A stretch of 37,971 bases of DNA from Acidobacteriota bacterium (GTDB lineage: Bacteria; Actinomycetota; Acidimicrobiia; ATN3), in the NCBI GenBank assembly GCA_003577105.1, contig QEUQ01000019.1, positions 1 through 37,971 of the forward strand, given 5' to 3'. Both the position numbers and the translations under genes were made by a program. Under the pieces are notes generated by a model, which saw only the letters and a program-made list of their open reading frames with translations, made no database searches and was not told the origin of the DNA. Shown one piece after another: positions 25,532 through 34,761 of this stretch; position 1 is the stretch's first letter; each line of letters starts with the position of its first letter.

Positions 25532-26527
25532 TCAGTTCGTCGGCGAGGGCACGAAGAGCTCCGAGTAAACCTTGATGGCGTATCGGTCGGTCATGCCCGA
25601 GATGTAATCGGCTACCTGAGTGTCAATTGGGTCGTCGCGATCCCGGTAGTCACCGGCCATCTCCTCGGGATTGGCCGAGAAATAGTCGAAGAGGTTTCCG
25701 AGAACGTGCCTCGCCGCGCGCTGCTCGGCCGCAACTTCCGGTCCCTTGTAGATTCGCTCGAACATGAAGTCACGCAGCGCCCTCATCGCCTCATGCACGG
25801 GCTCAGTCAAGCCGATCCGCCCTGACTTGTCGCTTGACTCAACCAAGTCGTTTACCAACGATCCGAGCCGCTCCGAGTAGCCCTTGCCAAGTCGCTCCTT
25901 TGTGATCTCTGGGAGGTCGTCGACGTCGATAAGCCCCGCCCGAATCGCGTCATCAACGTCATGGCACAAGTACGCGATCCGATCTGCGTATCGGACTATC
26001 CAGCCTTCATATGTGCCTGGCTCAGGCTGGCTCCAGCTATGCGAGACGATCCCGTCACGCACCTCCCAAGTCAGATTGAGTCCCGCACCGCCTCGCTCGA
26101 GTTTCTCGACGACTCGCAAGCTCTGATCCGCGTGGACGAAGGGTCTCCCCAGCTTCTCGGTCAAGACCTCCTCGCCCAAATGGCCAAATGGCGTGTGGCC
26201 AAGGTCATGGCCTAGGGCACACGCCTCAGCAAGGTCTTCATTGAGGGCCAGGGCCCTCGCGGTGACGCGGGCGACCTGAGCGACCTCCATGGTGTGGGTG
26301 AGGCGCGTCCGGTAGTGGTCCCCCTCGGGCGAGAGAAAAACTTGCGTCTTGTGCTTGAGGCGCCTGAAGGCTTTCGAGTGAACGATTCGATCGCGATCGC
26401 GCTGGAAACAGGTGCGCAGCGGGTCTTCGTTTTCATGCAGATCCCTCCCGCGCGACTCAGCCGCGAGAACCGCGTTGGCAGCGAGAAGCTTCCGCTCCCG
26501 ATCTTCAAGGTCAGATCTAGTGAACAT
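25532..26527 (-). CDS. dgt: dGTP triphosphohydrolase-like HD protein
   Basis: The 331-aa protein starts at ATG 26527. HD-domain metal ligands are visible: H78 in TRLTHTMEV, H107-D108 in ALGHDLGHTPFGHLGEEV, and a later aspartate in RYADRIAYLCHDVDDAI. RIVHSKAFRRLKHKTQVF and GDHYRTR are conserved in bacterial dGTPases, which release triphosphate from dNTPs. The length suits the short (type 2) class often placed next to dnaG in actinobacteria. It follows the membrane-anchored ASPIC protein by 39 bp and precedes dnaG. Confidence 0.93.
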   Translation of the reverse strand: MFTRSDLEDRERKLLAANAVLAAESRGRDLHENEDPLRTCFQRDRDRIVHSKAFRRLKHKTQVFLSPEGDHYRTRLTHTMEVAQVARVTARALALNEDLAEACALGHDLGHTPFGHLGEEVLTEKLGRPFVHADQSLRVVEKLERGGAGLNLTWEVRDGIVSHSWSQPEPGTYEGWIVRYADRIAYLCHDVDDAIRAGLIDVDDLPEITKERLGKGYSERLGSLVNDLVESSDKSGRIGLTEPVHEAMRALRDFMFERIYKGPEVAAEQRAARHVLGNLFDYFSANPEEMAGDYRDRDDPIDTQVADYISGMTDRYAIKVYSELFVPSPTN

Positions 26528-26566
26528 GCTTCGAGACTAGCAGCGCCCTACGACACTTCTCGCCGC

Positions 26567-28282
26567 TCACCTGCCACACGAGGCCTCGTCGAGCGCGAGC
26601 ACCTGATTTGAACGCACATCCGTAAGTGTCTGAACGCATCCGCTGGGCCAGGTAACGCGCACTTCCGCCACGTTGGCTCTAGATTGACCAAGGCCAAAAT
26701 GTGCCTCGAGTGGATCTTGGCCGAGGTAGTTGTCTCTCATTCCAACTTCGCGCAGCATCGGCGTCTTTCCCGCTGCGCGTGTCACGAGAACCCGAGCGCC
26801 CACCGCCTCGGGCGTAGATTTCGGCCCGTAGCCACGGAGACGAACCTTGAGCCACGCACCGACGGAGGTCTCATTGCGAAACAGGCGTGGCTGATCCCTC
26901 CGCTGGATTACGAGCAAATCGAGATCGCCGTCGTTGTCGTAGTCAAAGGTGACCAAGCCGCGGCCTTCGACTGTGTCACGGACACCGGCCTTGGCGGCAA
27001 GATCGGTGAAGTGCCCCTTGCCATCGTTTACCTGGAGAAAGGTCGGGTTCGAGCGGAACTTCTCATAACGATCTTCGCCAAGAACATGGAACCCTGATGT
27101 GTGAGCGATGTCGAGATCGCCGTCGTTGTCGGCATCGAAGAAGCTTGCGCCCCACCCCCAGGCGCCATCTCTGACATTCGCCCGGTCTGTGAAGTCAGAG
27201 AAGCTTCGATTGCCATCATTTCGATAGAGGCGATTGCCCGTTATCCCGAACATGTGGTCACACTGACCGGGCATGCAGTCATCAAAGATGGATGTGACAA
27301 ACCAGTCGAGCCTGCCATCGAGATCGAAATCACCAAAGGTCGATCCCATGCCGTTCTCGTCGGAACCTACGCCAGAGGACTTCGTGCCGTCGGTGAATGT
27401 GCCGTCTGTGTTGTTCCACCAAAGTCCACTTGAGCCGAAGTCCGCGGCGACCGCTAGATCCTGATAGCCGTCATCATCGAGATCGACAAATGCCGGCGCG
27501 AAACCAAATATGCCGTTGTGTCCCCCCACCGGTGAACGGCCTTCAAAATTGATGCCAGCTTTCGCTGTCACATCGTCGAATTGACCGGGAGCCGCCTGTC
27601 CTCGGTTTCGCAAGAGCCTGTTGTGTGACTCCCCAACAACTCCGGCCTTACGGAACCGCCACTCGCTCACGAAGATATCGAGGTACCCATCACGGTCATA
27701 GTCACCTAGCGTTACCCCTTGGCCGAAGACCTTGGAAGTCTCGTCAACCGGCGTCGCGTTCCTCGCCACCGCTTCTTCGGAGAAGTGCCCCTTGCAGTCA
27801 CTCATGTAGAGCACATGGTGAGCCTTGCGAACCCTGGTCATGTAGATGTCAGGGCATCCGTTGTTGTCGATGTCTCCGAAAACGACGCCGCTTGTCCCCA
27901 GATGCCCCGAGGGGCCGCCTAAGCCGGACTTAACAGAGACATCTTCAAAGCTTCCGTCTCCGCGATTTCGATAAAGAATCGGCGGCTCATCAATTCGAGT
28001 GACAGCTAGGTCGAGATTCCCATCGCCGTCGAAATCGCCCGCAGCCGCGCCACCGCTCATGATTTCAGGTCCGCACTCCTGCCAGTCACCGCAATCCGGG
28101 CTCGCGTCCTGGACGTAGTCAATGCCGGCGGCCTTGGTCACGTCGCTAAAGATTGGACTAGGTGTGCCGCTCCCAAGCGATGCGTAGATGGCCCCGGCGC
28201 CGGCCAAGAACGCGATCGCCAAGACCACAATGAGTAAGGTTTTCGGCCTCAACGCGCGCCGGACCAGCCGCCCGGCGCGCAT
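26567..28282 (-). CDS. FG-GAP/ASPIC-UnbV repeat protein, membrane-anchored
   Basis: The 571-aa protein starts at ATG 28282 (MRAGRLVRRALRPKT); the open TTG 28303 would overlap the upstream stop. A basic N-terminus and one hydrophobic helix (LLIVVLAIAFLAGAGAIYA) give an anchor or uncleaved signal. Seven or so integrin-like FG-GAP/VCBS repeats follow with calcium-loop motifs DFDGDGNLD, DIDNNGCPD, DYDRDGYLD, DLDDDGYQD, DFDLDGRLD, DADNDGDLD and DYDNDGDLD. The C-terminal UnbV/ASPIC domain ends with VRVTWPSGCVQTLTDV. It is a beta-propeller surface protein, paralogous to its upstream neighbour throughout. The ligand is unknown. Confidence 0.9.
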   Translation of the reverse strand: MRAGRLVRRALRPKTLLIVVLAIAFLAGAGAIYASLGSGTPSPIFSDVTKAAGIDYVQDASPDCGDWQECGPEIMSGGAAAGDFDGDGNLDLAVTRIDEPPILYRNRGDGSFEDVSVKSGLGGPSGHLGTSGVVFGDIDNNGCPDIYMTRVRKAHHVLYMSDCKGHFSEEAVARNATPVDETSKVFGQGVTLGDYDRDGYLDIFVSEWRFRKAGVVGESHNRLLRNRGQAAPGQFDDVTAKAGINFEGRSPVGGHNGIFGFAPAFVDLDDDGYQDLAVAADFGSSGLWWNNTDGTFTDGTKSSGVGSDENGMGSTFGDFDLDGRLDWFVTSIFDDCMPGQCDHMFGITGNRLYRNDGNRSFSDFTDRANVRDGAWGWGASFFDADNDGDLDIAHTSGFHVLGEDRYEKFRSNPTFLQVNDGKGHFTDLAAKAGVRDTVEGRGLVTFDYDNDGDLDLLVIQRRDQPRLFRNETSVGAWLKVRLRGYGPKSTPEAVGARVLVTRAAGKTPMLREVGMRDNYLGQDPLEAHFGLGQSRANVAEVRVTWPSGCVQTLTDVRSNQVLALDEASCGR

Positions 28283-28296
28283 CGCAGCAGAGTCTT

Positions 28297-30036
28297 CTAC
28301 CAACTCGATTGCTTACCGCACTCAGCCTCTTTGGCCTCAACTGTTGAGCCGCGCTCAACGTCGCGGAAGGTCTGCGCGCATCCCGACGGCCAAGAGACTT
28401 TGACCTCATGGATCTTCTCCTTGCCGCCGCCGACACCAAAGTGCTGCACCAACGGATTCATGCTCAAGTAATTGTCAGCTCCAGCCACCCTCGAGACCAA
28501 CGGCGCCTTGGACTTGTCATAGGTCACCGTCACCTTGGCGCCGACTCCGTCACGTGGGGCCTTGCCTGCACCACCCTCCCCAATGGCCTTCACCTTCACT
28601 GAGCCATTCTTGTTTCCGCCCTCATTCTTGAAAAGGCGCGCCTTCTGCGCGTGCTGCACGAGGAACAGATCAAGGTCGCCGTCGTTGTCGTAGTCGAAGG
28701 TAAGCAAGCCCCGGCCATCTTTGCTGTCACGGATGCCGACCTCGTTACCCACCTCGGTGAAGGTGCCGTCACCGTTGTTGCGCTGGAAAAACGTCGGGTC
28801 GTTACGGAACCGGTCTATGTGAGGCATGCCTGCCATGTGAAAACCGGCTGTGTGGGCAATATCGGGCCATGTGTTGTTGTCGTAGTCAATGAATGTCGCG
28901 CCCCAGCCCCAAGCACCGTCACGCACTCTGGCTCGGTCGGTCCTGTCCGAGTAGGTCCGATTGCCGTCGTAGTGGTACATGCGATTGCCATCTACTGCGT
29001 GCGTGCGCCCGCAGTCGGCAGCGCACTCGTCGTAAATCGCGGTTACGAACCAGTCGGTGCGCCCGTCTTGATCGTAGTCGGCGTATGTCGAGCCCATGCC
29101 GGCCTCGTCGGTGCCAACCCCTGCGGCACGTGTTCCATCGGTGAAAGTTCCGTCTCGGTTGTTCCACCAAATTCCACTAGTGACAAAGTCCGCCGCCACT
29201 GCGAGGTCCAACCATCCGTCGTCGTCGAGATCGATCAAGGCCGGCGCAAAGCCAAAGGCGCCTTGGAATTCAGGGTTCTTTGACCTGCCGCCCAGCTCGA
29301 TACCTGCGGCCTTAGTTACGTCGGTGAAAGTTCCCGGAGCGGCCGCTCCGTTGTTCTTCAGCAGGCGATTGTGGTGCGGAGTACCAGCGGGCCAGGGGGT
29401 CTTGCGTCCGCGAACCTCCTCGGCCCTCCACTCGGCGATGAAGATGTCAAGAAATCCGTCACGGTCGTAGTCGCCGAAACTCACGCCCATGCCGAAGACG
29501 CTCGGCACGCTCTCAACCGGCGTCGCCTGGCGCTCAACTGCCTCTTCGGTGAAATGCCCTTTGCAGTCACTCATGAACAGGTAATTGCGGAAGTCCCTCA
29601 ACGCGGTTACGTAAAGGTCGAGACATCCGTCGTTGTTGATATCTCCCCAACCGGCTGAATTGGACTTCAGCAACTTGCCATCGAGGTCGAGCTTTGACTC
29701 CTTGGTCTTGTCCTCAAAAGTCCCATCCCCCTTGTTCCTATAAAGGATGGGCGTCTCATGGTGACGGGTCACAAAGAGATCGATATTGCCGTCGTTGTCG
29801 TAGTCCCCCGCAGCTGCACCGCCGGTCATCGACTCTGGGCCGCACTCGGGCATGTTCCCGCAATCACGCCCGTGATATTGGATGTGCGTGATCCCCGCAG
29901 CCTCCGAAACGTCAACAAATTTCGGGGCTGATTTCGATCCAGCTGAGCCGGCGGGAGTATCGGTCTTAGTGCAACCGGCAAGTAGCAGGAGGACCGCTAG
30001 GGTGCCTGCAAGTCCGGCCAAGCGAGCATGGCGCAT
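28297..30036 (-). CDS. FG-GAP/ASPIC-UnbV repeat lipoprotein
   Basis: The 579-aa protein starts at ATG 30036, with GGAGGA ten bases upstream. The signal LAGTLAVLLLLAGC is a lipobox. Repeats follow with DYDNDGNID, DINNDGCLD, DYDRDGFLD, DLDDDGWLD, DYDQDGRTD and DYDNDGDLD; one loop, DYDNNTWPD, is off-consensus. The UnbV/ASPIC end has VKVSWPSGCAQTFRDV. It aligns over the full length with the 26567-28282 protein (shared CGPE-MxGGAAAGD, MSDCKGHF-EEAV, GFAPA-DLDDDG, GWGA-F-D), so the two arose by tandem duplication and then took different anchors. Same strand, 14 bp apart, probable operon. Confidence 0.92.
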   Translation of the reverse strand: MRHARLAGLAGTLAVLLLLAGCTKTDTPAGSAGSKSAPKFVDVSEAAGITHIQYHGRDCGNMPECGPESMTGGAAAGDYDNDGNIDLFVTRHHETPILYRNKGDGTFEDKTKESKLDLDGKLLKSNSAGWGDINNDGCLDLYVTALRDFRNYLFMSDCKGHFTEEAVERQATPVESVPSVFGMGVSFGDYDRDGFLDIFIAEWRAEEVRGRKTPWPAGTPHHNRLLKNNGAAAPGTFTDVTKAAGIELGGRSKNPEFQGAFGFAPALIDLDDDGWLDLAVAADFVTSGIWWNNRDGTFTDGTRAAGVGTDEAGMGSTYADYDQDGRTDWFVTAIYDECAADCGRTHAVDGNRMYHYDGNRTYSDRTDRARVRDGAWGWGATFIDYDNNTWPDIAHTAGFHMAGMPHIDRFRNDPTFFQRNNGDGTFTEVGNEVGIRDSKDGRGLLTFDYDNDGDLDLFLVQHAQKARLFKNEGGNKNGSVKVKAIGEGGAGKAPRDGVGAKVTVTYDKSKAPLVSRVAGADNYLSMNPLVQHFGVGGGKEKIHEVKVSWPSGCAQTFRDVERGSTVEAKEAECGKQSSW

Positions 30037-30090
30037 TTGTCGTATGTCCTCCGCGAAGGTTTCGTTGTGTGTCTTGGGACGCTTCTGTTT

Positions 30091-30600
30091 CTACGGTGAA
30101 TGTGAACCAATAGTTCCCAGCGCCGGAACCAGCATTTTGTGCATCACATATTGGTCTTCTGTAATGACGTGACTGGTTCCCGCCGGATCCTGAAATTCCC
30201 AGCGGGCAAATCGGGCATCTACCGTCCGGAACCCGGCCTTCTTGTATAGCTCCTGGGCCGCCTTGTTGTCTTGTGCGACGAAGAGCGTCGCTTCACTTCG
30301 CCCTCGCTCGACCCCGGCCGACTCCAGTGCCGATAGTAGTGCAGACCCCACTCCCCGGCGCCTGATTGACTCGTGCACTCGAAAAGCGACGACGTGCATG
30401 GTTCGTCCGCTCCGCTCGTGCTCCGGGAAAAGCTCGCCCCAGACAGAGGCAAGTGGCTCGCCGCCAACCTCGGCAACAAGCCAAATCAAGCGCCCGAGCT
30501 GGTGCTCGCTAAACGCCCTTTCGTTGTTGAGCCTGAACTTCCAAAGACCGAAGAGCTGCTCGATCCTTACAAGGTCAGCCTCGGTGGCCGGCCTGATCAC
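30091..30600 (-). CDS. GNAT-family N-acetyltransferase
   Basis: I take GTG 30600 (VIRPATEADLVRIEQLFGLW) as start because AGGAAG lies at ideal distance; ATG 30624 is in frame but weaker. The protein has 169 residues. The acetyl-CoA loop is VHESIRRRGVGSALLSALE (motif A, RRxGxGxAL), preceded by the strand MHVVAFRV and followed by EATLFVAQDNKAAQELYKKAGFR, typical of GNAT motif B. The substrate is unknown. It is divergent from the pfkB operon across about 75 bp, and it follows no other minus-strand gene closely. Confidence 0.88.
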   Translation of the reverse strand: MIRPATEADLVRIEQLFGLWKFRLNNERAFSEHQLGRLIWLVAEVGGEPLASVWGELFPEHERSGRTMHVVAFRVHESIRRRGVGSALLSALESAGVERGRSEATLFVAQDNKAAQELYKKAGFRTVDARFARWEFQDPAGTSHVITEDQYVMHKMLVPALGTIGSHSP

Positions 30601-30677
30601 TAATTCTTCCTTCACGCCATGCATTTTCGCGCGGTACCACGGGTAACGTGTAGTGCAATCAAGCGCTGAGGAGAGTG

Positions 30678-31631
30678 ATGTCGCAGCCGAGAGTGGCCGT
30701 CTTCGGCTCGCTGGTGATGGATTTTGTCGCCTGGGCGCCCCGCAGGCCCGAGAAGGGCGAGACGCTCATCGGAAACCGCTTCGAGCGTTTCCTGGGCGGA
30801 AAAGGATTCAATCAAGCAGTTGCCGCTGCGCGGCTTGGCGCATCCGTAGAGATGATTGGGGCCGTTGGCACTGACGGACTTGATGGTGCATTTCTCTCGG
30901 CACTCGTCGAAGAGTCGATTGGGCGGAGTCATGTGGTAGCGATCGAGGGCACCACGGGGGTGGGCCTCCCATTGGTCACCGACGACGGTGACGTATCTAT
31001 AGTCGGCGTAGCGGGTGTAAATGACCTGCTCAACGCAGATCATGCTGAGGCAGCAGCCAATGTCATCGAGGGCGCTGACGTGTGCATCGTCCAGTGCGAA
31101 GTGCCGACAGTGGCAAGTGTAAGGGCCATCGAGATCGCCTCTGGAGCCACCACGGTTCTAAATGCAGCCCCGGCCGGAGATAGAGCAGCCGCGCTCGCAC
31201 CGCTGGCTCAAACTGTCGTGGTAAATGAGCCTGAACTGGTGACCCTAGCAGGCCTCGCCGAGGATCCCGAGACTCTCACCGAACTCGAGATCGCCAATGC
31301 TGCAAGCCGAGTCAAGGAGTTCGGACGAACATCGGTAGTAGCCGTGACGCTGGCCGGTCGAGGCGCATTGGTTGTGGATGACTCATCGGCCTGGGGAATC
31401 GATGCTCACGGCGTTGAGGCGATCGATCCGACCGGAGCAGGTGACGCGTTCACGGCGGCCCTTGCCATAGGTATCTGCAGCGGCATGTCCACTCCTGAAG
31501 CTCTCGAGTTTGCAAATGCCGCAGGCGCGGTCGCAGTCCAGACCCCGGGTGCCCAGCCATCGATGCCAAGGCGACGGGAAGTAGAGTCACTCATGGCCGG
31601 CCAGGCAAGCCCGAGGCCCAGGAAGCTCTAG
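30678..31631 (+). CDS. PfkB-family sugar kinase
   Basis: The 317-aa protein starts at ATG 30678; GAGGAG four bases upstream favours it over GTG 30675. PfkB signatures are FLGGKGFNQAVAAARLGASV (about 39-58, signature 1) and IDPTGAGDAFTAALA (about 248-262, signature 2 with the catalytic aspartate and anion hole GAGD). The N-terminal lid strand and the NAAPAG motif match the ribokinase/fructokinase side of the family. It probably phosphorylates a sugar released by the glycosidase in this operon; fructose is plausible, ribose or arabinose possible. Confidence 0.9.
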   Translation: MSQPRVAVFGSLVMDFVAWAPRRPEKGETLIGNRFERFLGGKGFNQAVAAARLGASVEMIGAVGTDGLDGAFLSALVEESIGRSHVVAIEGTTGVGLPLVTDDGDVSIVGVAGVNDLLNADHAEAAANVIEGADVCIVQCEVPTVASVRAIEIASGATTVLNAAPAGDRAAALAPLAQTVVVNEPELVTLAGLAEDPETLTELEIANAASRVKEFGRTSVVAVTLAGRGALVVDDSSAWGIDAHGVEAIDPTGAGDAFTAALAIGICSGMSTPEALEFANAAGAVAVQTPGAQPSMPRRREVESLMAGQASPRPRKL

Positions 31632-31646
31632 AACGCAGGAGATCTC

Positions 31647-32297
31647 ATGGCGATATTCCTAGATTCAGCCGACGTCGCGGACGCCGAATGTGCGCGCCAA
31701 CTCGGCTTTGTCGCAGGCGTCACTACAAATCCAAAGCTCCTAGCAGGTGCCAACCCGCTTGCCCGCATCCCTGAGCTACTAGACGCGATCCCCGATGTGC
31801 CGGTCTGCTGCCAGCTCACCGAACTTGACGACGCAAAGGCTTTCCTGGCCCAGGGCGAAGCCCTTCATGCGCTCGATCCGGAGAGAGTCGTGATCAAGGT
31901 GCCAACCCGAACAGAGACTCTCAATCTCGCCTGTCAATTGATAGAGAGGGGAATTCCGTGCGCGATGACAACGATCTTTTCCCCCGAACAAGCGCTCATT
32001 GCCGGGGAGATCGGAGCTGCGTGGGTCATCCCATATGTCGACCGCACCACCCGGCTAGGAGGAGACGGTCTCGAGCTCGTCAGCGAGATGCGGCGAATCC
32101 TCGATGCGATCGGAGCACGAACTCGCGTAATGGCAGGAAGCATCAAGTCCGCTGCGGGAGTTGCGCGGATTGTCGAGGCCGGCGCGCACGATGTCACGGC
32201 GAGTCTCGACGTAGTCAAGGAGCTTGGAAATCATGAGTGGTCGGAAGCCTCAATAGCAGACTTTGCTGAAGCGGCACAGAGCGGAGCGAGCAAATGA
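31647..32297 (+). CDS. Transaldolase / fructose-6-phosphate aldolase-like
   Basis: This 216-aa protein begins at ATG 31647 after AGGAGA. It has the short FSA/TalC-type barrel: FLDSADVADAE, GVTTNPKLL, VVIKVPTR with Schiff-base lysine K84, CAMTTIFSPEQALIAGEIGA, VIPYVDRTTRLGGDG, VMAGSIKSAAGV and HDVTASLDVVKEL. In family terms it either cleaves fructose 6-phosphate to dihydroxyacetone and glyceraldehyde 3-phosphate or acts as a transaldolase; the sequence alone does not decide. It follows pfkB by 15 bp and its stop overlaps the next gene's ATG. Confidence 0.9.
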   Translation: MAIFLDSADVADAECARQLGFVAGVTTNPKLLAGANPLARIPELLDAIPDVPVCCQLTELDDAKAFLAQGEALHALDPERVVIKVPTRTETLNLACQLIERGIPCAMTTIFSPEQALIAGEIGAAWVIPYVDRTTRLGGDGLELVSEMRRILDAIGARTRVMAGSIKSAAGVARIVEAGAHDVTASLDVVKELGNHEWSEASIADFAEAAQSGASK

Positions 32298-33541
32298 TCA
32301 ACCTCGATCTGACTTCGGCCCTGAATTCGCTCCCAGCCATCACGAGCGCTCGGACACTGCGCCAATCGAGCTGGGATCGGACCGGGGGCAACAAAGACAA
32401 CGTGACGATTGAACCTGGCGACAGCCATGTCATGGCAGAGATCGAGGGCCCCGGCCAAGTCACTCACATTTGGATGACGATTGCCGCGGCCGACATCTAT
32501 TGGGCCCGCCGCCTCGTGCTGCGGGCATGGTGGGACGGCGAAGAAAACCCCTCAATTGAGGTGCCGCTCGGCGACTTCTTCGGGCAAGGCAATTGCAGAC
32601 TTGGGCAGTGGTGGTCACTGCCGTTTTCTGCCGGACCCGTTGGCGGCAGGGGGCTGAATTGCTGGCTGCCGATGCCGTTCTACGACGGTGCTCGAATTGA
32701 GATCGAGAACCAAGGACCACTCCCAGCTGCCGCCGTCTATTACTACGTTGACTACGAGTCGTGGCCAACAGAGCACGGCGACCTGTCGCGAATGGGGCGA
32801 CTTCACGCCTGCTGGAACCGGGAAGCCCCAACGAGTGCCGTCGATCACAGCAATGCCGAGGCTCACTTTGGATTCAAGGGCAAGAACTTGACCGGAGATG
32901 ACAACTACCTACTCGTAGATGCCGAGGGCACTGGCCACTATGTGGGCTGCAACCTCTTCATCTACAACGAAGCCGGTGCCTGGTGGGGCGAGGGTGACGA
33001 CATGTTCTTCATTGACGGTGAGCCATTTCCTCCCAGCTTGCACGGGACCGGAACCGAGGATTACTTCGGTACCTCGTGGTGCCCGTCAGAGGTTTACTCC
33101 TCGCCGTATCACGGCGTCTCCTTTGCCGAGCGAGATGACTGGCGCGGCTTCTCATCGTGGTACAGGTTCCACCTGACCGACCCCGTGAGGTTTTCCAAGT
33201 CGCTAAGGGCAACAATTGAGCACGGACATGCAAACGATCGGTCAGATGACTGGTCGAGCGTCGCCTACTGGTACCAGACCGAACCTCACCGGGCCTTTGG
33301 ACCGCTCCCAGAACCTGAGACGCGAATACCGCCTGCGCGTGAGGAAAACAGGGCCCTGCTCGACAGATGTGAGTCAGCCCTGGCGAGGCTCTACGGTGAA
33401 GCAGTAAGTGTTGGCGAAGGCACTGATGCACAACTCACCCTCTTTGCACGCATGTTTCTCATAGGCAAAGAGGTTGATGATCGGATTCAGCGCAGCGACT
33501 GGGCAGGCCTGGCCGAGCTATTGGACTCGCTCGGAGCCTAG
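32294..33541 (+). CDS. DUF2961 / GH172-family glycoside hydrolase
   Basis: The 415-aa protein has no signal peptide, so it acts in the cytoplasm. The DUF2961 hallmark is GTGTEDYFGTSW (251-262), with E255 the probable catalytic glutamate, preceded by IEVPLGDFFGQG (about 88-99) and WWSLPFSAGP, and followed by SSPYHGVSF and SSWYRFHLTDP. Characterised GH172 enzymes act on difructose dianhydrides or on alpha-D-arabinofuranosides. The ATG overlaps the aldolase stop (ATGA). With a PfkB kinase and an aldolase in the same operon, a route from an internalised furanoside to triose phosphates is likely. An assignment to fructose or D-arabinose is inference. Confidence 0.85.
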   Translation: MINLDLTSALNSLPAITSARTLRQSSWDRTGGNKDNVTIEPGDSHVMAEIEGPGQVTHIWMTIAAADIYWARRLVLRAWWDGEENPSIEVPLGDFFGQGNCRLGQWWSLPFSAGPVGGRGLNCWLPMPFYDGARIEIENQGPLPAAAVYYYVDYESWPTEHGDLSRMGRLHACWNREAPTSAVDHSNAEAHFGFKGKNLTGDDNYLLVDAEGTGHYVGCNLFIYNEAGAWWGEGDDMFFIDGEPFPPSLHGTGTEDYFGTSWCPSEVYSSPYHGVSFAERDDWRGFSSWYRFHLTDPVRFSKSLRATIEHGHANDRSDDWSSVAYWYQTEPHRAFGPLPEPETRIPPAREENRALLDRCESALARLYGEAVSVGEGTDAQLTLFARMFLIGKEVDDRIQRSDWAGLAELLDSLGA

Positions 33542-33550
33542 GGCTAGCGG

Positions 33551-34756
33551 TCAGTCCACTGCCTTAATGTTGCGCCTGCGCTTCTTATCGCCTCGCGGCG
33601 GTCTTAGCAGGCTCGCCAGGCCTAGGAAACCCCAAACCGCGCCAACGGTTCCCGCAATGAAGAGGCCTCTGACAAAGATCGACTCATAGCGCACATCCGG
33701 ATCGATGAAGAGGAGTCGCGATATTGCGGTCGGCGCCGCGATCCCCATCGCACCACCCCAAACCAAGATCCTTCCCAGCTTGTCTGGGACTCTTCTCATT
33801 GCCATTGCAAGCAGCGCGGCACCCGCGAGCGCAAAGGAGGGAATCAAGATCCCCGGCACTAAGACCGGGTGGAGCTGGATCGACTTGAAGTCCGGAGCGA
33901 GAAAGATCAGCACGGGCACTTGAGCGGCTTCATCTGGATCGATTGCCGAGAAGAAGTAGGCGATGATCCCGGCCATTAGGAGGCGCTCGCTCCAGTTGTT
34001 GAGGTGGCCATCCCACCGGGCGGCGAGGAGAAAGGCCAGGGCGAGTACGAAGACGAGCACTCCGAGTATGAACACGATCGTTCCCGAGGGCCCCGCGATG
34101 TTGCCGAGATACATGGCGCCGAGCCCGCCGAGGGCAGCCCAAATCGGGCGCATGTCTTCATAGGACTCAAGTGACAGGCCGGCCGCAAACAGTCCGACAG
34201 ATGCCGCGCCCGCCCATCCAAACGCAAAGAGCGGAGTGAGAAACCTGATTGCGAAGGTGCTCAGCGGGATCACGTCGATGAAAAGCGCGGAGAGCGCAAG
34301 CGACGCAGCCGCCACGAAATGCGCCCAGTGCAGCGGGGTCGGCTTGGTCATGTGCCCGAGCATGATTCGCGCCTCAATTACAAATACCGCGATACCTAGG
34401 GCGGCAAAGGCGAAAGGGATGTTCGCGTATCGCAGCCCTGGCGTTACCGGCCCGAATTGCGAAGCGACGGCACCTGCGACTGCTATCTGCCAAAGGATTG
34501 CTATTGCACGGGATATGCCCGCTGGTAATCCGTGCTTCGAGAGCATCGTCGAGAAGGCCAAGAGGTGGGATGCGAGCCATGCGTTGCCCATGACGCCAAG
34601 CGCCGCGGCCAAGAGCGCTGCATTCCCTGCGGCGAGAAAGCCGTCTACGAAAGTGACATCTCCGCCCACTCGAAACGCCAATAGGAGACCGGTTATTGCC
34701 GCCCAAGCGCCTGCTGCACTCAGGTGAAATCGCGAGGTCGATGTGATTCCTGCCAT
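33551..34756 (-). CDS. Polytopic membrane protein of unknown function
   Basis: This 401-aa protein starts at ATG 34756 (MAGITSTSRFHLS), five bases after the stop of the SCP2-like gene; the longer frame overlaps that gene. Ten to twelve hydrophobic helices cover most of it, with short charged loops (SLESYEDMRP, RWDGHLNNWSER, DPDEAAQ) and a basic tail RPPRGDKKRRR. Histidines sit in several helices (ASHLLAF, GHMTKPTPLHWAHF), a little like NnrS-type or heme-handling membrane proteins, but this is not enough for a name. Its stop lies nine bases from the convergent GH172 stop. Confidence 0.8.
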   Translation of the reverse strand: MAGITSTSRFHLSAAGAWAAITGLLLAFRVGGDVTFVDGFLAAGNAALLAAALGVMGNAWLASHLLAFSTMLSKHGLPAGISRAIAILWQIAVAGAVASQFGPVTPGLRYANIPFAFAALGIAVFVIEARIMLGHMTKPTPLHWAHFVAAASLALSALFIDVIPLSTFAIRFLTPLFAFGWAGAASVGLFAAGLSLESYEDMRPIWAALGGLGAMYLGNIAGPSGTIVFILGVLVFVLALAFLLAARWDGHLNNWSERLLMAGIIAYFFSAIDPDEAAQVPVLIFLAPDFKSIQLHPVLVPGILIPSFALAGAALLAMAMRRVPDKLGRILVWGGAMGIAAPTAISRLLFIDPDVRYESIFVRGLFIAGTVGAVWGFLGLASLLRPPRGDKKRRRNIKAVD

Positions 34757-34761
34757 CGAGC

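Noticed and set aside
28651-29283. A 210-codon plus-strand frame rich in V and E.
   Set aside because: It is antisense to the repetitive DxDxDG codons of the ASPIC lipoprotein, which produce periodic open frames.
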